The notes beneath the pieces are model-generated. The model ran no database searches, was not told the origin of the DNA, and saw only the letters and a list, made by a program, of their open reading frames with translations. The position numbers and the translations under genes were made by a program. Below are positions 12,427 to 22,647 of a DNA stretch of 64,000 bases, one piece after another. Location: positions 41,537,922 through 41,601,921 of the forward strand of contig NC_080047.1 of NCBI RefSeq assembly GCF_026212465.1, given 5' to 3'. The first letter of the stretch is position 1. Each line of letters begins with the position of its first letter. This stretch comes from Amaranthus tricolor (Eukaryota > Streptophyta > Magnoliopsida > Caryophyllales > Amaranthaceae).

Positions 12427-12471
12427 ATTTTTATTTTTGTTTAAATTATTATATTTAATATATTTTTTTAA

Positions 12472-12511
<40 letters not shown>

Positions 12512-12520
12512 TATAAATAA
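12250..12520. repeat. GTT and ATT microsatellites of the foldback right arm
   Basis: ATT/GTT repeats at 12255-12310 run into long ATT blocks at 12316-12424 and 12472-12505. They mirror the AAT blocks of the left arm. Translation gives only poly-isoleucine, which is not a protein. Confidence 0.9.
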
Positions 12521-12639
12521 GAAATTTTAAAGGGAAGACAAAGTTGTAATTTTTTAAAATTAAAGAACAAATTCATAATTTTATTTGAATGGATGTCGAT
12601 AAAATAAAAAGGTGACTAAGTTTAATAACTCCCTATTTT

Positions 12640-13675
12640 TTATACTCTTAGATGGCTTTCTCTTACTAGAATTCTTCACATTATTTGCAGAGAAGGACAT
12701 GCAGACTAGCCCGTGAACTCTTTTAACTTAAATTGAAGTAATATTAATGCTCACCCAGTAAGATTCCGTGCGTATTTCCATCTTGGTTTTACGGTTTTGC
12801 TAGGCCTGATAGTTAGCCACTAGGCCCACTAGCCTTCTGAAAAGCTGAAATCATACAAAGTTGTTATGAGTAAAAATAGTAACAATGCTAAAAATTATAC
12901 TTCTATATTTAATATGGAAAGGGCGACACATGTGTTGGTGAGATGAGGTTGTAAAGGTTATAGATTATCGAAGGTGTTTTTGTGGGTTATGGGATCGATT
13001 TCAAGTCAAATATTTTGGTTCAATTAACAATTAAGTTTTTAGTCGATGTTGATTTTTACGTAATTGTCAATCCATTTTATCTATCGGTTAGAATAGAATT
13101 CGATTACAAGGATGGATTAATGTTGAATCATCGAGTTTATTTTAAACAACTTTAGTTAAAATTATGAATGAAATAGAGTGAATCATGATAAAAAAAAAAC
13201 AGAAATAAAGCAAATTCAACATGCCTGAAGGCCTGTCCTTTTTGTGCACATGGAAAGTAGACCTCGAAAACCCTTCCTAAAAAATAGGCCTTGGATCTAT
13301 AGTTATTCAAGATCAGTTAGGTTGGGTTCTTCTTTTTGAGTTGTATTTATTCCTTTAATTTAAATGTCACTACTTCAAATTTTTTATAGTATATATAATA
13401 GATTTAGTGATATTTATTAGACCCTTTAGCAGCATAAAAAAAATCATACTAAAACTTTTTCCGATATAGATTTTGGTCGATATAGATTTTGGTAATAATT
13501 CTCATAAATGTCATTATAGACTATAGTATTAATTACATATACCACTAAAGGTCAAATAACGTAAAACTAAATCACTTTATAGTGAGACTTAAAATAAAAA
13601 CCAACAATTTATTGTTGTGATTTCTATGGAACAAATAAGTACTTCATTAATTGCAACAAACTCCTCCGGACCTCC
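12640..13675. other. Intergenic DNA upstream of the first Cys-rich peptide gene
   Basis: No gene or clear repeat was recognised. The last 100 bp before the TATA box at 13683 will contain the proximal promoter of the peptide gene. Confidence 0.4.
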
Positions 13676-13682
13676 ATCATGG

Positions 13683-13690
13683 CTATATAA
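13683..13690 (+). promoter_or_regulatory. TATA box of Cys-rich peptide gene 1
   Basis: CTATATAAAGAGCC at 13683-13696 is followed by a 5' leader and the start codon at 13761/13773. The paralogue has the same TATATAAAGAGCC string (at about 23516), which supports its use as the core promoter. Confidence 0.7.
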
Positions 13691-13760
13691 AGAGCCAAAC
13701 ATCTCCAATATTATTGCAAATAACCCAACACAAACACAATCTTCCTACAAAAAAAAGAAA

Positions 13761-14039
13761 ATGGAGATCAAAATGAAGGAAAACAGTGTAAGTTTAGTGC
13801 TAATATTTGTGTTCATCCTGCTTGTAACCAAACCTGAAACAACCTCAGCAACTCGCAAACTTGTTCCCTTCTCGAACATTCTGCTTGCTCAAGAGTTTGG
13901 TATTGACACAAAGCATCCTCTCACATGCACTGGCATTGGGGATTTATGTACTCCATTTAATCCTTGTTGCCATAACTGTAATTGTTATGGAACTTGTGTC
14001 CCTAAAGGTTTCCCTTATGATATGCACACTTGTGATTAA
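13761..14039 (+). CDS. Secreted cysteine-rich peptide 1 (8 Cys)
   Basis: This is an intronless gene for a 92-aa precursor from the first ATG after the TATA box (13761, MEIKMKEN...), or 88 aa from the ATG at 13773, which aligns with the paralogue's start. A signal peptide is evident (SVSLVLIFVFILLVTKPETT, likely cleavage after ATTSA/TTSA). A short RKLVPFSNILLAQ segment follows, then a compact C-terminal domain with spacing C-x6-C-x5-CC-x2-C-x1-C-x3-C-x11-C. The mature part holds GIGDLC, NCNCYGTC and PKGFPYD. The C-x6-C-x5-CC opening resembles knottin/inhibitor-cystine-knot peptides, but eight cysteines with a CxC core match no plant family I can name. A defence or signalling role is inference only. 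A longer in-frame upstream reading from 13617 crosses the TATA region and is unlikely to be translated. Confidence 0.85.
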   Translation: MEIKMKENSVSLVLIFVFILLVTKPETTSATRKLVPFSNILLAQEFGIDTKHPLTCTGIGDLCTPFNPCCHNCNCYGTCVPKGFPYDMHTCD

Positions 14040-14350
14040 TTAATTAATTTAATTAATTAATTAATCAATTAGTTAATCATATTCTATAATATAATGGACC
14101 CCAACAGTTAATCAAAATGATGCTGATTATATTGTTGTGTGAGAGTATTAAATAAAATGGACTATGTATGTGTTTATTTTAAATTAAAGGGGAGATGTCA
14201 TCTATGTATCCTCCTACTTATTGTTATGTATCGTTTCAACTATTAATGAGTAATAAGTTATCTAGTTATCGTCTAACGCCACATCTTTTTTTGGTTAGCA
14301 TTTGTGTTTATATAACTATATTGTTATAGTTTTTGAGAAGATAACGAATG
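14040..14350. other. 3' flank of Cys-rich peptide gene 1, shared with paralogue
   Basis: The segment from about 14160 to 14300 (TGTTATGTATCGTTT, ACGCCACATCTTT) matches 24020-24140 behind gene 2 (CGTTATGTATCGTTTTAAAT, CGTCACATCTTTGTTAG). The duplication unit therefore included the 3' region. It starts with a TTAA-rich run right after the stop codon. Confidence 0.55.
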
Positions 14351-14351
14351 A

Positions 14352-14667
14352 GGTGTTTAGTTTATGGCTTTTTGCTTAGTTTTTTTGTTTAGTATTTGAT
14401 TTGTTGGTTGGTTAAATAGTAAAAAAAAAATGTTTGGTAAATAGCTTTTAAGCCAAAATAAAAAAGCTACTCCAGTTAACTTTTTTGTTGGCTTTTAGCT
14501 TATTTATTCATTGTTTCTCTAATAAACAACCAACCACCAATACCTAAATTTATCAAATATCTCCATAAATATTTAGCTTTAAAAACCTACAAAAATAGGC
14601 ATCATTTCCAGTTGGTCAAACAAGTCAACTAATAGCCGGCAACCAACAACCAATTGCGGAACACCCC
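14352..14667. mobile_element. hAT-like MITE (probable)
   Basis: It starts near AGGTGTTTAGTTTATGG and ends near GCGGAACACCCC; internal sequence (TAAGCCAAAATAAAAAAGCT, GGTCAAACAAGTCAACTAAT) is typical of non-autonomous hAT MITEs. A clean 8-bp target duplication was not found, so ends are approximate. Confidence 0.45.
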
Positions 14668-14756
14668 TTTTATATAAGATATTTTTAGCTTTAACAACCG
14701 GCTTAAATTTTTGATTGATTTGGTTTTTTATTGTGGATATATGTTTAAGGGTCATG

Positions 14757-14965
14757 TTTGGGCGTTACGATGCAAACCTTCGAAGTTAACTTCTATCGGC
14801 CCTAGCCGTTGTAGAAACTTTTCATATTTTTTCTCGAGCTAGAAGACTCTTTGGCCGCGCTCTCCTTTATGGGTATGAGTTGCTATCATCTTTTCGTCCC
14901 CAGATCCTGACCATAGTTTTTTATGGGCGAGATATACTGGGTATGATGATTATGATGATTGTGGA
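14757..14965 (+). mobile_element. RTE-like LINE 3' tail
   Basis: Contains CTCGAGCTAGAAGACTCTTT, GGCCGCGCTCTCCTTTATGG, GTATGAGTTGC and ends GGGTATGATGATTATGATGA. It is collinear with the 3' ends at 9.94 kb and 37.26 kb. No ORF remains. Confidence 0.7.
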
Positions 14966-15324
14966 TATATTTTAGTTAAGTAGTATGAGCTTATTAATTT
15001 ATAAACTTAAGATAAAAATTTATATACTCCGTTTTATAAATAAGGAAAATTAAAGAACCTTTTGTAAATTAGCTTTTTTAGAAAACTTATTAGACAAATA
15101 AGTTTTCCCAAAAGAATTTTAAAAAGTAAGTTTTGTTGTGGTTTGTGCAAAAGTTATTTTCTAAAACGACATTTTTAGTTTAAATAAAGTAATTGTCTCA
15201 AGACAATAACTTTGAATTCTACGGAATTGAATTGTTTTCAAGCCCAAGTTTTATGAGAATAATTGTCCAGGAGAACAACTTATAACTTGCATAAAAAAGT
15301 TGAAAAAATGAAACATATGATATA

Positions 15325-15765
15325 GGATAAATAATTAAAAAAAAGCACAAAATAAGACGAAAATTAACTTATTTCTAAAAATAAGCATCTAATTTTTAAA
15401 TCTGAGGTTTAGTTCTGTTCGCAGTTAGTAACTGCAAACAGGTGCTTAATTTTTTAAAAAGGCAAAGAAGCTGTTCCCAGTTAGTAACTGGAAACAGGGT
15501 TGTTGAATTTTTTAACCCTGTTCGCAGTTACTGACTACGAACACCATCGAGCATAATAGGCCTATTAGTGACTGCGAACAGGGTCAAAAAAGTCAACGGC
15601 CTTGTTCGCAGTTACAACTTCATTGCCTTTTAAAAAAATTAAGCACCTAACTGCAAACAAAACCAAACCTCAGGTTTGGGAATTAGACGCTTACTTTTAG
15701 AAATAAGTTGATTTTCGTCTTATTCCGTGCTTTTTTTTTAATGATTTATCTTATCTATTTCAATA
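15325..15765. mobile_element. Palindrome-rich long-TIR element, copy 1 (CTGTTCGCAG family)
   Basis: The left end (AAAAAAAGCACAAAATAAGA, then CGAAAATTAACTTATTTCTA, AAAATAAGC) is inverted at the right (CTTACTTTTAGAAATAAGTT...TCTTATTCCGTGC), giving TIRs of at least 90 bp. Pairing continues outward through ATAAATAATT/AATGATTTAT. Inside, the word CTGTTCGCAGTTA and its reverse complement TAACTGCGAACAG recur in several positions (15415-15660), partly mutated to CTGTTCCCAGTTA and back-to-back as hairpins. There is no coding capacity. A second member is at 22.65-23.17 kb. Superfamily unknown. Confidence 0.7.
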
Positions 15766-15989
15766 ATTCAAAAAAGTTAAGATAATACGCCTCATATTAA
15801 AATTCATTAATTCTTTATTTAGACCGTCTCACCATAAGACGACCTCAATTGAATCAGTCCAAACATAAGAAAAAAACTGCTGCCCCAAATAAGTCATATT
15901 TCATTGTTTTTTAATGTTTTATCACTAATGGACTGCTTATATAGGCTCGTCTCACAATGAGATGGCACGATGAGATGGTCTCATACTAG

Positions 15990-17045
15990 ACTTGTGATTC
16001 AATTATGGATAGCCCACAATCCAAGACAAAACAAGAGGAACATAATTGTATCAAAACACTAGTTAAGCCCAATGACTTTGCATGTACCAAGTCTAATGAG
16101 CCTACTGAATGTGCTGACTGCTACTTGAGGATCAAGAGAAATCATCTTCAATATGGGCTAAATATAAACAAGGAAGCAAGGCAAAGACAAGAAGGAACAA
16201 TAGAAGATCTCCCAACAACCATCAAACAGAACAGGAACAGAAGCCTGTCCCAAGTCAGCAAACAACATAACAACAAAGACAACGAGCTGTCTGCCAGCCC
16301 ACCTTGCGAACCATGGAGAGCCTAGCCTGGTGCATGTATGAGCGTGGGAATTCAGAGAATGGCATCTTCATACATGAAATAAGAAGCCAAGACTCAAAGA
16401 TAACACAGAAAGTCCTCACAGCGCCCACGAGAACAACTACAAGGTCATGTGCTCATCAGTTTCTGGATAATGGTTGATTTCAGTATACTTAGGCTATTTT
16501 ATGTTCTGTTTTAATCTTCATGTATTGCACGCGCTTTAATAATTAGGCACGGGTTAGTTATGTTTGTTAGACACCCTAAACTAGCCGTTAGAAGTTCTAT
16601 ATAAAGGGGCATCCTCATTGTATCATTCATTCAGATTTTGGTTAATGAATTTTCATTCTAAGTAATTGTGTGCAATTACAATCCTGAATGTTGTCTTTGT
16701 GAGTGAAGCAAAGAGAGTATTCAGTTGTTTCCACGAAAATTAAGAGAGTGAATCTTAATTGGAGTGTGAAGAAGAGGCTAGTGGCTGAGTGAAGGTCAAT
16801 TGTCTCTATCCACGACATAGAACCATTCCAAGGAATTGTTCTTATCACCTTCTGTTTTCATACAACCAGAAGGCTTTTGTGTGTGTTCATTGTGTTAAGA
16901 TTGTTCTTGGTAGGATTAAACGAGTTCTTGGACCAACCATCCTCACATTCGCATTAACTTGCCTATTAAAATTTGAAAATCAGCTCTAATGGTTTCACAA
17001 CAAGTGACACCAATGATTTCACAACAAGTGACACCTACACCACTT
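15990..17045 (+). mobile_element. Probable LTR retrotransposon LTR or fragment
   Basis: An LTR-like layout is visible: a U3-like part with a chance 106-codon frame, a TATA box (CTATATAAAGGGGCATCCTC, about 16598-16617), and a transcribed-looking R/U5 (GTATCATTCATTCAGATTTT). It ends near AAAATCAGCTCTAATGGTTT, followed by a 24-bp direct repeat (AATGGTTTCACAACAAGTGA + CACC, twice, 16987-17034). I could not define a target duplication or a primer-binding site, so both ends are approximate. Confidence 0.45.
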
Positions 17046-17727
17046 GTGAAACTTGCAGATCTATTATTTGAATATGATGAGGAATATTTTTTTTTATATA
17101 AGTTGAAAATAGACGACTTTCACTGAGCTTAGACTTGCAAAATAGTTCAATGTCATAAAATATGTCATTTTACTAAAATTAAAATTATTATTTCGCAATG
17201 ACTCTCACCCGAATCTAAACAAAGCTTATTTCTACAATGTTTTTGAGATAAACTTTTTGTGTAATAAATTTCAAAATGAAGCTTTTTCGAAAAGAGTTAG
17301 AAACCAAACACATATTTCATCAATGTAACACAAGATTTTTAGGAACAATGCAATTATATATATAAGCTTTAATTCGCATCTAGCTTTCAGGCTTCATTTA
17401 CAACAACCCCCCCAAATTAATATTTTTTAGGAAAAATTACCCTGAATAATACGAACTTTCATTTCCCAACAATAATACGAACTTTCAATTAACCATGAAT
17501 AATACGAACTTTGATACATATTTCCCGCTGGCATACCTGACCGGTTCTTTACCTGGTGAAACGGTAAAATCTCCATTTCTTCCTCATTTGCAGCGTCATC
17601 TTACGGGGTATTTAGACAGCTTTTTTTCCATTTGCTCACTCTCCTCTTCCAATTTAATTACTTCTTCCAACATCTAAATTTTTTTTTCCATTTTCATTTT
17701 AATCTCTAAAGTAATTTGATCTTTAAC

Positions 17728-18226
17728 ATGTATTCTTCTTCGTCATCATCTCAATCTAGAACATCAATTGCAAAAGAAATTCCTTTATGTAAACATGGTG
17801 TTCATGCTAAATTACAAGTAGTCAAAAAAAGAATAAGGGTTGGTGAGAGGTTCTATGGATGTGCATTTTGGCCAGTAAGTTTATTTTTTTCAATAGCTTT
17901 ATTTTGTTTTATGTTATTTTTGAATTTCTTTATCAATTAGGGTTTCATGATTTGGTTTGAAATGTAGGCACAAGATTGTAAAAAAATTTTATAAGTGGGA
18001 AAAAGATGTAGAGTATACAAGTGAAATTTCTTCTTGTTTGGAAGAAGAGAAAGCTATGTTGATTGACAAAAGAAGGAAATTGAAGGCTAAGAATGCGAAG
18101 TTGAAAGAAAGTGAAGCTATGTTGAAATTGAAAGTTGTTGAATATGTAAACGCACAAAAAGCGTTAAGTTTTGTACTTGTTGCATCATGGGTTTTATTTG
18201 TATTGTTCTTATTTATGTTAAGCTAA
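17728..18226 (+). pseudogene. GRF-type zinc-finger protein gene inside the MULE (frameshifted)
   Basis: Exon 1 (17728-17874) encodes a Ser-rich start and CKHGVHAKLQVVKKRIRVGE RF-YGC, the first half of a GRF zinc finger (PF06839). GT at 17875 and AG at 17966-17967 bound a 93-bp intron. Exon 2 (17968-18226) gives the second half (QDC-K-KFYKWEKD), a coiled coil (about EEEKAMLIDKRRKLKAKNAK) and a C-terminal hydrophobic segment (FVLVASWVLFVLFLFMLS). This layout is common in plant GRF proteins of unknown role. A run of seven A at about 17980 shifts the frame: continuing from exon 1 gives a stop, while six A would link the conserved Cys to KFYKW. It is therefore likely a pseudogene, unless an alternative splice restores the frame. 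Confidence 0.7.
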
Positions 18227-18529
18227 GTATAAGAATTTGATCATGTAATGGAATTTTATGTACTGAAAATCCAATGTAATGAAAAAGTGTAACAAAGTTT
18301 CTTCGATTCAAGAATTATAGCGTCAATCCATACATCTTATAGCAATATTTTCAATAATTACCTTTACATACATAAGCATTCCTTACACACAAAAGAGCTA
18401 AAATGTTTTCGAAAATGTAAAATTTGAACAATTTTTCAATCCATAGATTATACCATAATCGTAACTTGATACATACAAAAAAGTTATGTTTTCTAAAAGA
18501 GTAGCAAAATGACACTTATTATTACAACA

Positions 18530-20949
18530 TCAATTCTTTGTTGTCGATGCTTGGGTTGATATTATTTCAGAAGGGTTCTTCTTAGGCTTTCCCCTTTTAG
18601 CAGTACTGACACCACTCCTTCCGCTTGCACTACCAGTCCTACCCCCTTTACTCCCTTCCCCTGCTCTAATTGTCCTGTTGCCTTTACCTAAAGAACTCGG
18701 TTGTGCAGACACGTTGTGATGGGATAACTCTGGTGTGTTCGTTGCGACATCAACAATCTTTTTCAGTCTTCCTCTACTTCTTTTCAATGGAGGTGGTTGC
18801 TCAACCGTTTTACCCTTTTCCGGACATTTCCTTTTGTTATGTCCAACCGTATTGCAAATGCCACATGTCATTTGAACCCCGTGTTTTGAGAGCTTTCCTG
18901 GTATTTTAGGATCTTCATGCGGATCCTTGATTCTGTTTTTTCTTGGTCTACCAGGACCAATCTTAATTGGAGGAGGATCGATCGGTTTGTCAATTTTAGG
19001 CCAATGCCTCTCGCCAATACAAGGATTGATGTTTCCTTCATAGGCTCTCAAAATAAGCCTCTCTAGTGTAGCACTAATCAAATAAGCCAATACAAGGATT
19101 GATATTTCTGATTTCTGATATGGGGTTCATCAATTGAGAATGCAGCATGTACAACATTTTCATGAGAACGCAGTGTGTACATCATTTTCATGAGAATGCA
19201 GTGTGTATTGAGAATGCAGAATGCAGTGGGTTGATCAATTTCAAGGTAAATTCAGAATGCAGAATGTAGGTAATTTCAATCTATGACTGTGCACAACATC
19301 AAACATCCAGCTAAATCCAGCACAGTATACTAAATACAAAATAGCTAAATCAGTAGGGAAGGGTGTACACCTGGTGTTCATCTGATATTACTATCCAGTC
19401 TTTACCATTATCATGAGGCACACACTTCTTCAATTCAGAAATGAACCATTGCCATGATTCATTGTTTTCACGCTCAACAACAGCCCACGCCAATGGATAC
19501 ATTTGCTCGTTAGGGTCTCTCCCAACTGCACTTAATAGCATTCCACCCAAGAATGTTTTTAGAAAACAACCATCAATGCACAATATTTTCTTGCACCCAC
19601 CAACCCAATCATCTTTAACCCCTTCAAAGCAAACAAAAAACCTCTGAAATGTGGGTGGATTTGTGCTTGGATCGGTAACAACAACGAAGTGGCTATTAGG
19701 GCTACTTCGTTCTAAAACCCTAACAGAGCTCATGAGCTTCTAATAATATTGTTTCATGGATCCATGTAACCTCCTATGTGCAGCATACTTAATCTTGTAC
19801 GCAAAGCCCCAACTAATGATAATTCGAAATTGTTTCCTAACAATATCAACTAGTTCTGCAGAAGGAATGTGTGGCCTTGACTTGAATAAATCAAGTAACT
19901 GATCTGCACACCAAGAAGCTTTGAATTGACGATCAGAATCCATGTTTCTTTGACAAGTGTGATCACTATTAACTTTCTTGACAATAAAGGAAGCTCGTTT
20001 TTTTATCTCAACCGGCGTAAAGCTTAAAGGGACAACCATCAATACACCTTACACCAAGCTTATTCAATTTAGACTTGTCACTCAAATAAAATTTTACATT
20101 CCTTCCCTGATGAATTGCATATTTCCTTACCGCCTCCTTAAATTCAACTGGGTTGCTAAAAACTTGCCCAACAATCCATTTGAACTTCCTAAAATCGCTA
20201 GTAGCATCCTCATCTTCATCATTACTATTTTCATACTCAGATAAACCCTGTGTGTTACTACACTCACCCAATTTCAAAACAGAATCACCCACTTGCTCTA
20301 CTTCTTCGAATGACAATGAGAAATCTTGACTATGCACAAGCTCCTCCGAAATTTCATCCTCATCTTCATCCTCATACGATAGCTCATAATCAGAATCATC
20401 TTCCTCAGATGCATCTTCATCACTTACCTCAGCACTATTACCAAAATGTGGCTCATCTTCAGAAAATTCATATTCAAGAGGTATGCAACTTTCACTAAGG
20501 GATTGTTTTGCCTTAGATGCTCTCTTAGGGGTCAACTTTTTCCTATTCCCAAAAGTGGACAAAACTTCACTACCTTTAGTACCACTTTTTGATATTTCTA
20601 GAACCAACATCTCATTATCCTTATCATTAACTACATACACAGATAATGCTCTATATTCAACAGCTATTTCAGTCATTTTTCCAACACAAATATCATCGGT
20701 AACTCTCTTTAACCCTTCCAAAAAGCTAACAGCATTAGGTAATTGATACCAAAGAAAAAACTCATGTTTTACCCCAAGATCCTCCTTTACAATTCCTTCT
20801 AACTCAAAAAATGACATCTTATCTAGGTCTATGGAGATGGTTTTACATATACCATACACATACTCAAAGCCCACAACTCCTTTTTTTAATACCCCATCAT
20901 ACCAAAACTTCAAAGTAATTGAATCTGAAATTAGCCTAAAAACAAGCAA
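18530..20949 (-). pseudogene. MULE transposase (MURA-like), internally deleted
   Basis: Minus-strand pieces in order: 20949-20008 encodes an N-terminal region, an acidic linker and a MuDR-type DNA-binding domain (WIVGQVFSNPVEFKEAVRKY, CIDGCPFKLYAG). It ends in TGA where this family usually has Trp, followed by an A7 run that shifts the frame. 20042-19740 continues (KRASFIVKKVNSDHTCQRN, SWGFAYKIKYAAHRRLHGSM) to TAG. 19733-19350 holds the start of the MULE transposase domain (PF10551) with the first Asp in LCIDGCFLKT and a second in VISDEHQ. The rest of the catalytic domain and the SWIM finger are missing. 19090-18530 is the C-terminus with a GRPRKNR motif and a CCHC knuckle (CGICNTVGHNKRKC). 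19090-19350 is filled with short repeats. The gene cannot give active transposase. Confidence 0.85.
19110..19290. repeat. Short tandem repeats replacing part of the MULE transposase
   Basis: GAGAATGCAG(C/T)(A/G)TGTAC and CATTTTCATGAGAA words repeat several times (19135-19265). Next to them AATACAAGGATTGATRTTTC is duplicated at 19014-19035 and 19092-19111. This looks like a repair scar at an internal deletion of the transposase catalytic region. Confidence 0.6.
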
Positions 20950-21260
20950 AAAACACTAAATTACATCCATTTTCAAAGGCATAAACGTTTTTAATCAACA
21001 TCAAACAATAATCATGTATGGATTAACAAAATGTAAACAAAATTCCATCCATTTTCGAGTAAATGGATAGAGAATTTCATCCATTTTCGGCTAAATGGAT
21101 AAAAACAGTAAATTACATCCATTTTCAAAGGCATAAACGTTTTTAATCAACATCAAACAATAATCATGTATGGATTAACAAAATAGAAACAAACATCCAT
21201 CCATTTTCGAGTAAATGGACACATAATTTCATCCATTTTAAGCCTAAATGGATACAAGCC
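20950..21260. repeat. Two tandem 152-bp repeats with ATCCATTT/AAATGGAT palindromes
   Basis: TTACATCCATTTTCAAAGGC, GTTTTTAATCAACATCAAAC and TAATCATGTATGGATTAACA recur in order at about 20959 and 21111. Both copies contain CATCCATTTTCGAGTAAATG(G) arms. The block lies between the transposase body and the right TIR. A possible first exon of only ATG with donor GTTAGT at 21321-21323 would place it within the transposase 5' intron. Confidence 0.7.
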
Positions 21261-21680
21261 CTAATTTTTGGGATTAAACAAAATTTAGGAATTTATATTG
21301 CAATTGAGAAGAATTAACTAACCATGAATGAGATGATATCTTTGTAGTTGATGCGTGAGAACGAGAGGGAGAAGAATCAATGGAAATCACGTGCTTGAGG
21401 AAGATGATTGAAGAACAATTTCGCTCCGTGAGGAAGATGACTGCTCTGCTTCTGTTTCCTTACTTAGTTTCATCAGTGCTTCTGTTTCCTTACTTAATTT
21501 CATCAGCAAAAAAAAAGATTTTAAAAAGAGTGTGTAAGTTTACCGTTAACAGGTAAATTGGTATGCCACCGGGAAATATGTATCAAAGTTCGTATTATTC
21601 ATGGTTAATTGAAAGTTCGTATTATTGTTGGAAAATCAGTGAAAGTTTCTATTATTCAGGGTAATTTTTCCTATTTTTTA

Positions 21681-22523
21681 TACCAAGTACCAAATCACTT
21701 AGTATAAAGGATGACTTTTCACCTTATAGCTTATGCAATGGCTTACACATTTCAGGGTAGTTATGGGTGTAAATAATTGAGGTGTGGGATTGATCACCTT
21801 ACACACACACATAACCACTAAACATGTTTACGGTTTATCTTATTTTAGTTTGAAATTTGAATTTTAACACAAATAGAACCGTAAGAATCAACAATTCTAT
21901 TTGTTTTATAGTAGATGAGAATGTAATTTCTCTTGTAAGTTGGAATCAACCATAATGTCAATATATATCTAAATTTAAAACATTATTAATGTCAACAATG
22001 CTAGGATCAAATGAAATATTATAAAAAGGAGGAAAATAATCAAAAAGTGACACTAATGTGAAAATTTTGATTATGATTAGCATTGCTTTGAGAAAATAAT
22101 TTTCTTACAGCAAAGAAAAATTATGTTAATTGCACATAATTTTACAGCAAAGAAAAATTATGTTAATTGGAGTATAAAGGTTAATTAAAATTTAGTAATC
22201 ACATTCTCAAAAAAACTAATAATTAACTATTAACAAAAAAGCCTAGAGATAATCAATAATGCACCAAAATAGAAAAGTATGTACTAAAAATACGTTGTAA
22301 TAATGCAGGTGGAATCCTTGTCAATAGTTATATCAGCTCAATTCAGTATCATCAAACGATCATAGTCAGCATGAAAATCATATGGAACGGATGAAGATTA
22401 TGAAACCATATCATGATGTCCCATGGGGCCACAAGCATGCCAGCTCTCAAGAATTGTATAAACCCAAATATGGAAGGGGTTTCAAATTAAACCAAAGTAG
22501 TCTGTCTAAACCACGTTTTAAAA

Positions 22524-22554
<31 letters not shown>

Positions 22555-22645
22555 AACCAAGGTCATATGGGGCTTAATACCTCCTTTCAGCAATGATGTT
22601 ATGGATAAAATTGTAACTTTACTTTTGAGAAACGCCTATTAAAAT
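21681..22645. other. Intergenic DNA, no gene seen
   Basis: A+T-rich sequence with small direct repeats (TTTTACAGCAAAGAAAAATTATGTTAATT, in part twice at 22105-22170) and an A22 run near 22527. No coding or RNA gene was recognised. Confidence 0.4.
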
Positions 22646-22647
22646 CC

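Larger units (their letters stand above)
17430..21671 (-). mobile_element. Mutator-like element (MULE), 4,242 bp, with 9-bp TSD
   Basis: It starts GGAAAAATTACC (17430) and ends GGTAATTTTTCC (21671) between perfect 9-bp duplications TATTTTTTA (17421-17429 and 21672-21680). The TIRs are over 100 bp (GAATAATACGAACTTTCA, CAATTAACCATGAATAATAC, GATACATATTTCCCG on the left; the same inverted on the right). The AATAATACGAACTTT word occurs three times within the left TIR and in decayed form in the right. The element carries a decayed MURA-type transposase on the minus strand (18530-20949, possible first exon at 21.32 kb) and a GRF zinc-finger gene on the plus strand (17728-18226). The perfect TSD and closely matching TIRs point to recent insertion, yet the transposase is broken, so it was probably mobilised in trans. 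Confidence 0.92.

Noticed and set aside
12206..12520. 104-codon open frame of nearly pure Ile/Val
   Set aside because: It is the translation of ATT/GTT microsatellites in the foldback arm.
13617..13760. Upstream extension of Cys-rich peptide 1 (48 extra residues)
   Set aside because: It would start before the TATA box, lacks a counterpart in gene 2 and would bury the signal peptide.
15400..15680. Regularly spaced palindromes that look CRISPR-like at first sight
   Set aside because: Repeats are inverted as well as direct, spacing is irregular and the genome is eukaryotic; they belong to a long-TIR transposon.
16005..16325. 106-codon plus-strand frame
   Set aside because: It lies in the U3-like part of a probable LTR, has no recognisable domain, and the composition fits chance.
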